Below are positions 1 through 11,467 of a stretch of DNA of 64,000 nt, piece after piece. The notes under the pieces are model-generated. The model was not told the origin of the DNA. It worked only from the letters and a program-made list of their open reading frames with translations, and ran no database searches. Position 1 is the stretch's first letter, and each line of letters opens with the position of its first letter. The DNA comes from Petunia secreta (Eukaryota; Streptophyta; Magnoliopsida; Solanales; Solanaceae), in assembly GCA_029990175.1 (NCBI GenBank), contig JARKIP010000049.1, positions 8,596,001 to 8,660,000 on the forward strand, read 5' to 3'. The translations under genes and the position numbers were made by a program.

Positions 1-452
1 TGAATCTCTCCCAAGCTGAATACAAGGATTCTCCATCTCGTTGTCTGAAAGACATAATCTCACTCCTTATTCTAGCTGTTTTGGCAGATGGATATTTAGC
101 CAAAAATTTCTTAGCTAATGCATCCCAAGTAGTGATAGACCCAGGCTTTTCAGCCTTTAACCATTTCTTTGCTGCCCCGATCAATAAAAAGGGGAAGAGT
201 ATCAATCGAATATAATCAGTTAAAACCCCTACTGGTTGTGTATGTGTCACTAATCTCCAAGAAATTCTGGATATGTTGTTGTGGATCCTCGTGCAATAAT
301 CCAGCATATTGTCCAATCGCATGTAACAGTTGTATCATGCCGGACTTAATCTCAAAGTAACCAGTAATTTCAGGTTTAACTATGCTCGAGGCTACTCCCT
401 CCAGACTGGGAAGAGCAACTTCTCGCACAACTAAAGCTCGATCTTCTGCCAT
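1..452 (-). pseudogene. Athila-like Ty3/gypsy gag fragment
   Basis: The reading frame starts with ATG at 452 on the minus strand (MAEDRALVVREVALP), about 120 nt inside the primer-binding site. It contains the gag signature HEDPQQHIQNFLEISDTY typical of plant Athila-type gag proteins. The frame stops at 216. A shifted frame from about 215 to 1 continues the gag domain (KKWLKAEKPGSITTWDALA, then RSEIMSFRQRDGESLYSAW), so one frameshift near 210-235 has killed the gene. The rest of the element lies beyond the left edge. Family knowledge: this is the Retrotrans_gag capsid domain that packages the element RNA. Sure of the family, less sure of the exact lineage. Confidence 0.85.
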
Positions 453-571
453 TCCTACAGGTAAGGGTTAAGAGAAACCTAATACCTGAAACAGCACAAG
501 AAACTCAAAATAAAAATTAAACCTGAATAGAAAATAACAAATCGTTTAAAAAGAAAACAGTCAATTATTAG

Positions 572-590
572 TCCCCGGCAACGGCGCCAA
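572..590 (-). other. Retrotransposon primer-binding site
   Basis: On the minus strand the sequence TTGGCGCCGTTGCCGGGGAC follows directly after the LTR end. It is the tRNA-Asp-type primer-binding site used by Athila elements and marks the border between the LTR and the gag leader. Confidence 0.85.
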
Positions 591-595
591 AAACT

Positions 596-1951
596 TGTTG
601 CTCCCAAGGCACACGCAAGTATACATGGTCGACAAGTAATAAAGTGATAAGTAGAGTATCGTTCCCACGAGGACTATTCAGACTGGACTCCTAACAAACA
701 ATTTATTAACAACTATTCAAGGATCTTTTTCCAATAGTGAGGATTTTATTAACTAAAGAACAGTAATTAAAGCGGTAGAAGTGAATTCAAACAATGGAGA
801 AAACTTTGGTTGTAAACAATATTAATGAGACGGTCCAGGGTCAGAGCTACGACCAATCCAGTTGAGTTTTTCAATTGATTCCACTCCTCGAATCCCGGAT
901 TACTAACTAACAGGTTAAATGTACCCGTGAAAACCTTTCGATTCTTCACGGTCTATGCAGGCTACTCCAATCCCTATATGTCTATGGGTTGAATCACGTG
1001 CACGCATTCACGGAATTTATGAACGCAATATGAAAGAGTAGGCTAGATTGTGAACCTGGGCATCGGGGAACCAATTTCCCGATGCCCAGGTTCACAATCT
1101 AGCCTACTCTTTCATATTGCGTTCATAAATTCCCTCTTTCGAGTTCAATCTAAGAACCATAGATAATGCCTAATTATCGGGCCCTAATAATTAAACAAGT
1201 GAAATCAAAAAAGAATAAATAATCCATTATGGGATTCAATATGTGGAATTCAATCTTCAAACATCAACCTTCATGAAACGCTCTAACCCTAGAACGAAGG
1301 ATTTAGCCACGCATACTCATAATCACAAGATAATAATTTGATAAAATAATGATGAAATAACTAATAGATGAAAGAATAGGAATTAAACTCTTGTTCAATG
1401 AAGTATGGTGCTCAACAATTGCTCCAAAGTCTGAACTCCCTTCAAAAACTAAGTAGAAGAGTATTTATAATATTTACAAAAGCCTAGCAATTAGTTACGC
1501 CTAAGCCTAGACGAATCTCACACGAAATAGAACTTCCAAAACCGCTCCAGGAGCGCTATAGCTGGCGCCCCGCGCCTCAAAACGTGCGCAAGCAAGCAGA
1601 GTCCGTCGAATCTCACACGCAACGGCCACGCCCCGCGCCACAAAACGCGCAGGAAATTTGGGCGCCATAGCTGGCGCGGTGCGCCACCAACGCGCCAGGC
1701 CATTTCTTCTTTCGTCGTTCGGAGCTTGCGTCGCGTCGTGCTTTCGTGTGCTCGATCAAATCCTCAGTCAAATTCCAGTCTTTTCTTGCTCGGTCATGCT
1801 CTTTAAAGCTCTAATTGCACTTCATAACAACCTACAATCATACGACACAAACTCAGTGCAAAATCACATTCATCAACTAGAAAACGTGCGAATAAAGTAT
1901 CCAAACGTGAGGAAATATTAAGGAAATATAGGCATAAAATGCCAAACATCA
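596..1951 (-). mobile_element. LTR of the Athila-like element
   Basis: The LTR reads on the minus strand from TGATGTTTGGCATTTTATGC (near 1951) to GGGAGCAACA (at 596), then directly into the primer-binding site. About 1.36 kb. The GC-rich 1540-1700 part lies towards the U3 side and a TATA-like stretch lies near 1465. The 596-1500 part is clearly homologous to the LTR pieces at 11929-13383. The 5' end is inferred from the TG and from where LTR-like sequence stops. No partner LTR is inside the window, so the target-site duplication cannot be checked. Confidence 0.7.
1014..1131. repeat. Perfect 54-bp inverted repeat inside the LTR
   Basis: Arm 1014-1067 is the exact reverse complement of 1078-1131, separated by the 10-nt spacer GAACCAATTT. 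Compared with the related LTR at 12425-13383, the normal sequence to the left has been replaced by an inverted copy of the sequence to the right. Confidence 0.95.
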
Positions 1952-2198
1952 TAAACTATACTTATTCGACAGACAAAATTGTAAAATGTATGGTAACAAA
2001 ACAACAAGTAAAGACACGGGAACATACATTACGATGTGCCATAATGAACTCACAATTAATATGCAGAAAAATTTCTGTACCATACCAAAATGGAAAGTCA
2101 ACAGGAAAAAACAAAGAGAAGTAAAACATACAATCACTATTACTAAACTATAAACAAACTCATGCCTGATAGACAATACTTTACTAAACAAACTCATG

Positions 2199-2465
2199 TC
2201 TGGTGAAAAGAGCATCTTATAGAGAAAGACTCTGCAACTCTTGGCAACAGCCAAGACTTTAAGCTCTGGTGGAAGGGGCAACTTACAGGGAAAGTCTCTA
2301 CAAGCATTGGTAATAGAAAAGACTTTAAGCTCTGGTGCAATGAGCAACTTGCAAAGAAAGTCTTTGCAAGTCTTAAGCTCTGAGCAACGAGCAACATGCA
2401 GAGAAAGTCTCTGCAACTAACGACAATAGCCAAGACTTAAGTTCAGTCCAATGAGCAACAAGAAT
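2199..2465. repeat. Degenerate tandem repeat, about 66-bp period
   Basis: Four to five imperfect units share a core with CTCTGGTG, GAGCAACTT, AGAAAGTCTCTGCAA and AGACTTTAAG. The unit starts are near 2199, 2263, 2329 and 2371; the third is shortened. Long minus-strand open frames here are by-products of the repeat and look like no known protein. Confidence 0.75.
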
Positions 2466-3045
2466 ATCTAATGGCTATAGCCAAGAAGAACCTTAAAATC
2501 ATCTTAATCAAGAAAAAAAAATAAGTTCACATGAACCTCAAATTTAATATGACGATCGTCAATCAAAATTAAAAAAACTAACATATAAGTATATTAACAA
2601 TAATTAAAAAACAGACAAAAGATTGGGTAAAATAAAATTTGTATTATAACACATACTAAATAAAAAAGTAATAAAATAAATACATGAAAAGAGAGAAGAA
2701 CATACTTTAAATCTCCAGAACATAAAGAAGAAAGAAGAAAAGGAAGGAGGAAAGAAAGAAGGAAACCGCTCAATGTGAACTAAGTTTACGCATGGACAAA
2801 ATAGTCCTTCCACGTACTAACTAATAACGTGGAGGGCAGTTAGTTAAAATATTTCGAAATGTGGGCATTTATCCAAAATCTGGGCTTACGGAGGGCACCC
2901 GGTGAAAATCCTTGAATTGATCCTTGCTCATTCTAACTGGCCTGGGTGTTCCCACACAATCCATTTTGATGTTGGGAAGTATACAAACGTTCCTAACTTA
3001 TAAATTATGTCACATATAACTTTATAAAACTTATTTATCAAATAT

Positions 3046-4088
3046 AGAGATAGTTTGACTAGATTAAAAAAATAACGATATTTTTTTTTTACATATGTTA
3101 AGAAAAAAACTAAAGGGCACGGGTAAATAAAATCCTTAACCTTTTACCTCCTTATCTTCTCTCTCTAACAGCCGTCAACACCCACTCCTCTTCCCTTCTC
3201 TTGCCACCACTGGTGTTGCTCCACCCTACAATTATGTAAGCTTGCTCCACTATTGTCTAAATAGACTTTTCAAAAACATTACTTTCTCCTTCTATTTTCA
3301 GATTAATATTTAATTTTCATATAAAATGCTCATCGTAGAGATCTTTCAAAACTTGAGAATAACCCAATTCAATATGCTTAAGGTTTTATGCTTTGAACTT
3401 GATAGAACTGGGTTTGCAATTGGGAGGATGAACCGTAGTTGTTTCCTCATCAATCTACTGCATCCATTATGCTTACTTATCCTCTTCTCAAATTGCAGTA
3501 TCACCATTTCTATGCAGTTTTGTAGTGTATGGAAACTGTATGGAGACTGTACGTCATGTGCTTTCCAGCAACCCTCTGGTTGCAGTTTCATTTTTTTCCT
3601 GGTGCTTCTGATATGCCTTAGAACTGTATGGCAACTGTATGTCATGAATTTTTTAATAACCGAAGAGTTCCAAAGTGTATCAAAGCTGCATATCTTGTGT
3701 ATTTAGGTATATCTTGTCTTATGTATTTTTGATGTATATCTTGTGTATCTATTGAATGTACAATGTATCTCAACTACTGTATTAAATATGCAAGAAAACT
3801 ATATGTATAGTTCTTCTTCTTCTTCTTCTTCTTCTTCTTCTTCTTCTTCTTCTCCTATTTTTATGGTGGTTATGGTGTATTTGAAGGTGAGGAAATGTGT
3901 GTCCATTGGTTTTCTGTTGTAAAAAGGAAAAAAAAAGTTTGTCGGCGACCGGCGGCAGCTAGCAATGGTAGCCAGGGGCGGTGACCAGCAAGAGTGGTTG
4001 TGAGCAGCGTTTGGGGGTGGTTTATACAAAAAATATTGCTAATTTTGTAAGTCCTGTAGTATTGCGATTTTTATGTAAACTAGTCTCT
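3046..4088. mobile_element. Putative non-autonomous Mutator-like element
   Basis: The ends resemble each other in inverted orientation: AGAGATAGTTTGAC near 3046 against AGAGACTAGTTTAC read from 4088. The interior has the architecture seen in the elements at 6400-7594 and 50210-51394: a CT-rich flank, a stretch of GTATGT/GTATAT words, and a GC-rich exon-like block ending in an A/T-rich tail. No clean 9-bp target duplication was found, so the boundaries are approximate. No coding potential was recognised. Confidence 0.4.
3811..3852. repeat. (TTC)14 microsatellite
   Basis: Fourteen uninterrupted TTC triplets. The poly-Glu open frame on the minus strand is just a translation of this repeat. Confidence 0.95.
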
Positions 4089-4240
4089 AACATGTATAGT
4101 TGTGTAAACTAGTCTTCAATCTTTGTGGGCTGAAGTTCAAACCTTGTGGGTTGAATTTCATGCCTAAGTTATGAAGTTCAACTTCAATCCGTAAGGGCTG
4201 AACTTTTTGGCATAGATGCGTAAACTTCAACCTCTGTGGA

Positions 4241-4330
4241 CTGAAGTTGAACTTCAACCTTTGTGGTGGGCTAAAGTTGAACTTCAACCTTTATGGTGGG
4301 CTGAAGTTGAACTTCAACCCTTGTGGGCTG
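4241..4330. repeat. Three tandem 30-bp units with palindromic core
   Basis: Units at 4241-4270, 4271-4300 and 4301-4330 are nearly identical. Each contains the palindrome AAGTTGAACTT followed by CAACC and a T/G-rich tail. Looser copies of the same words occur from 4120 to 4240. Confidence 0.9.
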
Positions 4331-4612
4331 AACTTGCGTGAAGTTCAACCCATAAGGATTGAAGTTCCAAAAAATGGACTCTCTTGCAAAACCAATAAAA
4401 AAAGTGGTCTCAAACTAAAAATTACTGGCAAAAGTGGCCTCTCATGCACTTTTCCAGCCATATGCCAGTGGGCACTGGGAAATTTTGATCACTAGCCATT
4501 TTTGGACGCGCTCAATGGGGACTATCCACCGTTTCAAAATTCATTGAAGAATAGCCAAAAATTCGCGCGCACACTTAAGCTCCATTAGCATTGGAAAAAC
4601 ACCCCAGACTAG

Positions 4613-5014
4613 CCCCATAACAAAAAACTGGGGCTTTGAACAAAACTTGTTCAAAGCCCAAGTATTTTGTTATGGGACTTTATATATAAAGCTGAGTCCC
4701 ATAACAAAATGATGGGGCTTTGAACAAGTTTTGTTCACAGCCCCAGCATTTTGTTATGGGTTATGAGACTTTATATATAAAGCTTCAGTCCCATAATAAT
4801 GCTGGGGCTTTGAACAAGTTTTGTTCACAGCCCCAGCATTTTGTTATGGGACTGAAGCTTTATACATAGTCCCATAACAAAATGCTGGGGCCTTGAACAA
4901 AACTTGTTCAAAGCCCCAGTATTTATACTGGGATTAGTTTACTGAAGCTTCCCCAGTACAAATACTGGGGCCTTGAACAAGTTTTGTTCAAAGTCCCAGT
5001 ATTTATACTGGGAT
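4613..5014. repeat. Array of five consecutive hairpins
   Basis: Five fold-back units of about 60-64 nt lie at about 4613-4676, 4698-4760, 4790-4850, 4871-4933 and 4951-5014. Each pairs a block such as CCCATAACAAAATGCTGGGG (or CCCAGTA-type variants) with its complement around a short loop built on CTTTGAACAA/TTGTTCAAAG. Spacers of 17-40 nt contain the small palindrome CTTTATATATAAAG. This is probably the interior or terminus of a fold-back-type DNA element. Confidence 0.85.
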
Positions 5015-6399
5015 TTGTCCGGAGGTGGCTATTTCTCAGCGAATTTGTTTTTGACGGCTACAAATCAATTAACGCGCGCCAAACAGGCCCCTACACTAAA
5101 TTTTTACGTGGGCACTCATGCATTTTTCCAGCCATAACCCATAACTATATCTTACATCTAGTTAGACATATCAAACTCCAGCCATTTCTTAACTCTAAAG
5201 GTAAAAAACTAAGAAAGAAAGATATTATCCACTACCTAAAATCAAGGACACTAACGTGGTAAGTTGATATGCTGCATTAAAATAATTAACATCCTGGCAA
5301 CTAGCCACAATCATTATCCTATATACCTAAAATTTATGCATATCAAGAGCATACTTTGAATATTGTCATATAATTATAATTTTTCATATGAATAATATAT
5401 TAATATCAAGTACTTGCTTATTGAATAATGATCATATAAATATGGTGAATAGTATAAGCATACCAGGTACATACTTACTAATTATTCTCAAATAGTCATA
5501 ATTTTGTAAAAACAAATAAAACTCAATACATCTCATGATAATTAATACTCTAACTATTGTGTCATATTTTAATATTACATTGGATACTCCAATGTATATA
5601 TGATAATGGATAAAAATTATAAAATAACCCATATATAATTTATACAAAATTCTTTGAGAAAAGTATAGACGACAGGTAAATGAATAAGTAAATAAGAGAG
5701 AAAATTATTTAAAAATTATTTGACTTCTAGTAACTTCTATAAAACAAGGATATTAAATTAATTATTAAATAATAAGAGTTGTACCAACTTCCCTAAAATA
5801 AGGGAGGTAGGTTATCCCTTAATAAATGGCTTAAATATTAATCTCCATATAACATAACATATTGGATAGAATATGATATAAAATATTCTATTTGCTTATA
5901 TCGTTATTTTTAAAGAAATGTGTTATTTTTAAAGAATGTGTTTACATCGTTCTTAATCCTTTCATGTTCAGTTTCGCGATGAATGCAATCACAACCTATT
6001 TTACGCGCCCCCACTATAGTCTTAGCCAGTTGCGGACATGGATTTGCAAGGCCTAGTCACTTTTTGACCAGAATTACTTATCTTCAAATTGTTGGGGCTG
6101 AATTTCAATCAAAATTAAGCTAACTGCCATATGGTCTGAAGTTGAAATTCGATGATTTTCTTTCTCTTGCTCAACTTTAAACAAAGTGGTTTAAAGCCGA
6201 GCACAACTTCACTTTTTTAGTTAGAAAATAGTCTATTTTTTATTAAAAAAATTTAGTTGAGTGAACTGCACACCGCAATTAATTTAATAACAAATTTAGC
6301 GCCCATAATTTGAAAGTGAATAGCTATGTTGGCAAATAATTTTAATAGGTAGCTAAAACCGAATTGGGCGGGCACATGTTAGCTGCCTAGTAAAAATTT
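5015..6399. other. AT-rich intergenic stretch
   Basis: No gene recognised. The stretch 5080-5150 repeats words found left of the hairpin array (a GGCACTCATGCATTTTTCCA motif resembles one near 4437), so it may belong to the same element. Around 6090-6210 there are further words resembling the 4120-4330 repeats. The rest is AT-rich with no recognisable structure. Confidence 0.5.
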
Positions 6400-7594
6400 T
6401 AGGAAGATTTATAGAAATGAGCACATTTGCACCTACTTTTGAAAGTTTGAGCACTTAAAAGATGGTCTTTAAAAATTGAGCACTTTTATATTTAATTAAG
6501 CCAAAATTATAAATATCACTACACTTTTTATATTTAATGAAGCCGTAATTACAAAAATACTAGATATTTTTACGCTAATTGACATACTAAACCACTTAAT
6601 TACAAAAAATACCGATATTTTTAAATAATTACCCTATATACCAACATTTTTTTCACATTTTACAAAATATACAATTTTTTATTTCCTTTCTTCCCTCTCT
6701 ACCCAAAACCTAACTTCTCCCTCTCTCTTTCTCTCCTCTCCTCCACCACCCACCCCACCCTCCCGTCGTCACCCCCTTCCCCGTGCCTCTGCTCCGCCGT
6801 CACTGCCGCTGCGTGGCTCCACCACGGCGATTGGAGCAGATCTGCTCTTCTTTCTTCATCTTCTCCTCTTTTTTCTTTTTTCTTTTTCATTTTGTACGTG
6901 TATATGTGTGTATTTTTATGTATACACATGTATTTTGTTAATACAAGTTCAGATCTGCTTCTCCTTCTTCTTTTTTGCATTTGGATATACACATTCAAAT
7001 TCAGATCTGCAAGTGTATGTATCTGTATGTTCGTGTATATACATGTAATAATTTTCAGCACACAAGTGTATGTACGTGTATATCACTGTATGAACGTGTA
7101 TATCCGAGCATCTATTTATATTTTTTGTATGTATTTTTGTGTGTATGTCAAGTAATAAATGTCAAATACATAAATTTGTATGTTTCGTTTGTAAATCTGT
7201 AGATTCCTGTATGTATGTGTGTGTTTAGTGTATGTATAACACAATTTTTTTGGTGTATTTACATGTATTTTTGTTTATATGTATTTTCCAACTTTAATTT
7301 TTTTTAAAAAAATCAATGTTTATATGTGTATTTCATTTTTTAGATTCAAAAAAAAAAAAAAAAAAAACCGGTGGTGGATGGCGGCGGCCGGCGGCGACTA
7401 GACGGCGCCGCCGCCTGGGGTGGTAGCAGTGGGAGGAGGGGGAGGGCAGTAGGAAGAAGGAGGAACCCTAATTTATTAGTTTTGTTGATTTTTGTATATA
7501 ATGTGTAAAAAAATGTTGGTATTTTTGTAAAATGGAATAATGTTGGTATTTTTTGTAATTTTGGTGTTAGGATTGTATATATTTGTAAATCTCC
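6400..7594. mobile_element. Putative non-autonomous Mutator-like element
   Basis: The right end, read inward as GGGAGATTTACAAATATAT, matches the terminus AGAAGATTTACAAAACTAT of the element at 50210-51394. A partner GGAAGATTTA lies near 6400. The subterminal parts share inverted words such as TACAAAAATACCAACATTT (right) and TATACCAACATTTTTTT (left). The interior has a CT-rich leader at 6700-6870, an AGATCTGC motif, GTATGT/GTATAT words, then a GC-rich block at 7370-7450. Length is close to the 1185 bp of the other copy. No perfect 9-bp TSD was seen at these ends. Confidence 0.5.
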
Positions 7595-7631
7595 CAAAAT
7601 ACTATCACTCCCTCAAAACATAAATCATGGC

Positions 7632-8090
7632 GATCCTGCCGCACTTACTCATATAATAAACAAAAATTATATCCATTTTGTAGATAAATGAGGCTAGATC
7701 GACCTCTTTTCACACATGCACAAAAACATAACTAAAAGTGTCACTATATAGTAATCACGACAATTAGGTCGCACTTATTCATATAATGAGCAAAATACTA
7801 GGTACATTTTGCAAATAAATTAGGCCAACTTATCCTCACTTCGCTCATACACAAAAATATGCATGAAAACATAAAAACAGCACAATCCGGCCGCATTAGT
7901 TCATGACTTAGCTAAAATGCTAAGTATATTTCACAAATAACTAAGGCCAAATCCCATCACTTTGCTCAAAAATCCAAAGGAAATCATAATATCTAGCCAA
8001 TCTGGCAACACTTATTCATACCGTGAGCCAAATACTCTGTACATTTTACAAATAATTAAGGACATATCGTCGTTACCTTGCACTAATCTG
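7632..8090. repeat. Degenerate tandem repeat, about 125-bp period
   Basis: About four diverged units start near 7640, 7768, 7890 and 8005. Each runs through a CGCACTTATTCATAT-like start, a TACATTTTGCAAATAA-like middle and an AGGCCAA/CTCACTT-like end. Such blocks occur in untranslated parts of plant LTR retrotransposons, but no flanking coding sequence supports that here. Confidence 0.6.
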
Positions 8091-9600
8091 CTCCCAATTT
8101 CGGAGAGTATATCTGGTGAATGCTGAAGGAGAGCAATCCACGCTCAATCCTACACTATAAATGGTGAGAGGAGATCATCAAGAATATAATACCCAATATG
8201 AATCGGGATCGATTTTCCAAAGGAACTAGCATGTGTTTAAACATAGATTGAATAGTAATCGAGTTCTAACGAGTTGTTTTTGTATTCCTAAGTATAAATG
8301 GTTTTGTTTCATATAATCAACTACAACTAACAATTAACAATAATAATAAGTAAATAGGGTTGTAAACAGTGGTAGAAAGCTAGGAGTTTACCTATTCAAA
8401 CAAGATTCTCATAATATAGATACTAATCTAATCTCACAATTTTCATGGGTAATTAGTTTATGATCGAACCTACGAAGTTAACCCTCTAAAACTATTAGGT
8501 ATAGAGAGAGTCTACCAAGTTAAGCCTGTTAGGGTCAATAACAAGGCGCATAAAGACCTAGTTCTAAGACCCGAGTGGGAATAACCCTTTTGGGTTATTT
8601 TCTTTAAGTGGATTAGGCTCGTGAGCCAATGTAACCCAAATCCTCGCTAGTTTATATAAACCGACGCCTTCAACCCTGTTAGGGAGATGAAAGCAAAGTG
8701 GGGGTTTTTGGTTAAGTGAGGCCTCACCTTAAACCTTTGATTTTAGAAGCAGTATAAATTGGATTAACATTAACCCATAGATTTTGTAAGATTAAATCAA
8801 GTATCTAAGTTAAGAAAATCAAGTCATCATAGATAAACCACTAGTATTAGTTTACCTACTCATACTAGGTTCTAACAAGGTAGTAGAATGGAATGAAATT
8901 GCAAGAATTATGTAATAGCTTTAAATTAAAGTGAAAGATTCTTACAAATATGATGTTAAAACCCTTGCTTTCCTTCCAAGTATACAAGAATAATCAAAAG
9001 TGTAAAAGTGACAAAAAGATATCTGACTTGGAGACCTAATGGTCTATTTATAGTTGTGAGTTTGAAACCTGAATATTTAATTATAAAGTTTCCATTTCGC
9101 AATGTTTTCAACATTCAGCCGGTCATTCGGCTCCCGCCCTTTGCAATCAGCGGTCGCCAATGGCTTATGTCTGACTCTCTTCTTGTCTTTCGCATTCAGG
9201 ATCAGCGGGCGCCTATCAAGTTCATCATCCTTCACGTTCTTGACTCTGGAGCTCATTATAATGGTCGGTGGTACAACCGATATTTCAGCGGCTTGCCCAT
9301 TGGATTTAGATCTGTGGCCCGCAAAAGTCCTTTTTCTTCAGCTTCTGAACTCTCTGTCTTTGTCTTTAGTGGCTGAGGTATCTTCAATTTGGCCTCTAAT
9401 CGGTGGGGCCTGACCTCTATCAGCGGCATCCGTTTTTCCAGTTCCTTAATTTTAGCTAAATTTCTTGTATTTGAGCAGCTTTTCATTATATTTGGTTTTG
9501 TAACATTAAATTTCACCACTTACCTGAAACATGGAGATTTACATAAGATTTGCGCATAATTCAATGCTAAAAGACTAGAAAAGTTAACCTATAAGAACTA
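8091..9600 (-). mobile_element. Probable LTR remnant of a gypsy element
   Basis: Noncoding. The phrase ATGAATCGGGATCGATTTTC near 8200 and the ACCTGAAAC phrase near 9522 resemble landmarks of antisense-read Athila-type LTRs. Short open frames at 9008-9519 overlap on both strands and resemble nothing known. No matching second LTR or coding region lies next to it. Classification is tentative. Confidence 0.35.
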
Positions 9601-9999
9601 AGTATCCTAGTGAAATATCAACACATCAGAGACATGTGTTTTTCAAGAACCCTATTTGAGATAGAATAAATCTTGAAGTGGGATCTTGTTTTATTCGCAA
9701 ATTGAAGCAAACAACTACATCGTCTTAAACCTCTCTACTACATGAGGTGCCGGAATTGTGGCGCTTCCGGCGACTCAATAGAAACTCGGTGTTGTTCCAA
9801 GTCTTATTGTTATATTCTAGCTCTAATGCTCACAGAGAATTCGATTGAAATGTTCATGAAACATACTAGAGCTACAAAAATGCTTTGTACTATGTCCTCC
9901 ATCGTGGGATGTGTTATGACGGCGCGAAAGTTGCATCTGTTGTGAAACTGGAGGAAATAGTATAACATACCTACTCGTAAAATATCATTGGGTATGCTG

Positions 10000-10402
10000 T
10001 TGTTCCACTATAAAAACAAATGAAACTTTTTCCGTCTACTTCCCGTTGTGGCCTCGACCAGACTGTCGCCTCCGATGTGATACTCTTGTTCCCAATCGTC
10101 GCCCTTCGATTGATCTTTCCCTAGCCCTTCCCGACGTCGTAGACGAGGAAGTTTCCGGAGTACGAACACAACTTTAATGGATGGCCAGAACAGTGGTGGT
10201 GAGAGGTGGTGGAGGGTGGTCGTCGGTGCGGTGGATGGCTAGCTAGAGCAACGGTGGTGGAGGGTGGTCGCCGGCGCAGTGGTATTGTAAAAATTAAAAA
10301 AAAAATTAATAGAAGTGCTCACAATTTCAATACCATAAAAAATGTGCTCAAAATTATAATAACATGAAAAATTAAAGCTGCTCAAAATTTCAATACCAAG
10401 TG
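10000..10402. other. GC-rich repeat-derived block
   Basis: A GC-rich interval in AT-rich surroundings. A word of about 24 bp (GGTGGTGGAGGGTGGTCG plus variants) occurs at about 10205 and again at about 10252. The right part repeats phrases such as TGCTCAAAAT and CAATACCA three times. It looks like the end of another non-autonomous transposon. No protein recognised. Confidence 0.4.
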
Positions 10403-11251
10403 CAGGGGCGGATGTACATTATAGCTACCGGGTGTCACGGCACTCGCTAGCTTCAGCAAAAATTCTGTAATTATAGATATATATCTGCGTAAAACCTTGG
10501 TATAAACAAAGTGGCACCTGCTATAACAATTGAGTTGTTGGTGCCACTGGTCGAAGGCATCCTTTGAAATGTTCTCAAACCTTGGGAAGCGAAGTTCAAA
10601 TCCTTTTGGGGCTTCTTTTCCTTTTTGTTTTTGTTGCCTTTTTTCTTTAATTTTACTGATCCTATTCATTTTCCTCATGCTATTTTTGTCTTTTCCTCTT
10701 TTGCCTACTTGTCAATTTTATTTTCTTAACGATTATAGTGTACTTTCTTTTGTATCCTTCACTAATCCATAGGCATGTCTCTGTTTCTTCCTTTTCGTTT
10801 TCTCCTTTTTCTTTTTATTTGCCAAATATTTCCCTCTCTACTATTATAGTTATTTTTTTAAGTTAAAATTTGAAGTTTTTTTTGTGCGAAAAATTAATAT
10901 TAAACTTGACGATTAAAATAAATTTATTAAATTGAGATTACTGAATGTAAATTAGTCTAATCAAATAAATAGTGAACTTATACTTTAGTAATTAAGTTAC
11001 TTTTTAAGAAAATGTTTAAATTAATTGTGTTTTTTCTATTGTTTTTTTATTTTTCCGTCTTTTTTTTCTTTGCAAATTTTCTTTGTAATATAAATGCAAA
11101 AGTGAACAAATCAAATTTATTTGTCATTAAATATAAAAGACTCAATTCTTAGTTGAATTAACAAATATCTTATAACCAATCTGTCTTTCCTATTTGGTCA
11201 TTCTAGTTAAGGACATGTATAAAGAGTGGCACCCGCTACCTTAAAATTCTG
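10403..11251. mobile_element. hAT-like non-autonomous element (CAGGGGCGGA end)
   Basis: The left end CAGGGGCGGATG and the words CGGGTGTCACGGCACTCGCT and GTGGCACCTGCTATAACAAT are hallmarks of a repeat common in Solanaceae. The right part has the matching GTGGCACCCGCTACC phrase near 11226, but the expected terminal CCGCCCCTG is replaced by other sequence, so that end is damaged. The interior is AT-rich without coding capacity. No TSD can be called. Confidence 0.5.
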
Positions 11252-11467
11252 GTTAAGGACATGGATGATGTTTGGCAATATTTACCTATTTTATCTTAAT
11301 ATATTCTTACATTTTAGTACTTTATGCGCTCGTTATATGTGATAATTGTATTTCTTGTGCTCACTTATCGTATTTGTGATTTTAGGAATGGTGCGGATGA
11401 ATTCGAGGCAAGAACGAACAAACTATAGAATTAAGGAGAAGAATAAGAGAAAGAGAGAAATAACTTG

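Noticed and set aside
1949..2416. 155-codon minus-strand ORF with repeated CRDFPCKL-like text
   Set aside because: The repetition is the 66-bp tandem repeat; no signal of a real protein.
3799..4029. Minus-strand ORF with poly-Glu
   Set aside because: The Glu run is a translation of the (TTC)14 microsatellite.
4613..5014. CRISPR-like array of repeats and spacers
   Set aside because: Units are inverted hairpins with variable stems, the genome is eukaryotic, and no cas genes are present.
9008..9519. Overlapping ORFs on both strands as genes
   Set aside because: Mutually overlapping, without motifs, inside probable LTR-derived sequence.
9742..9945. 67-codon Cys-rich ORF (MRCRNCGASG)
   Set aside because: The initial CxxC is not followed by a second zinc ligand pair, and no homology or context supports a gene.
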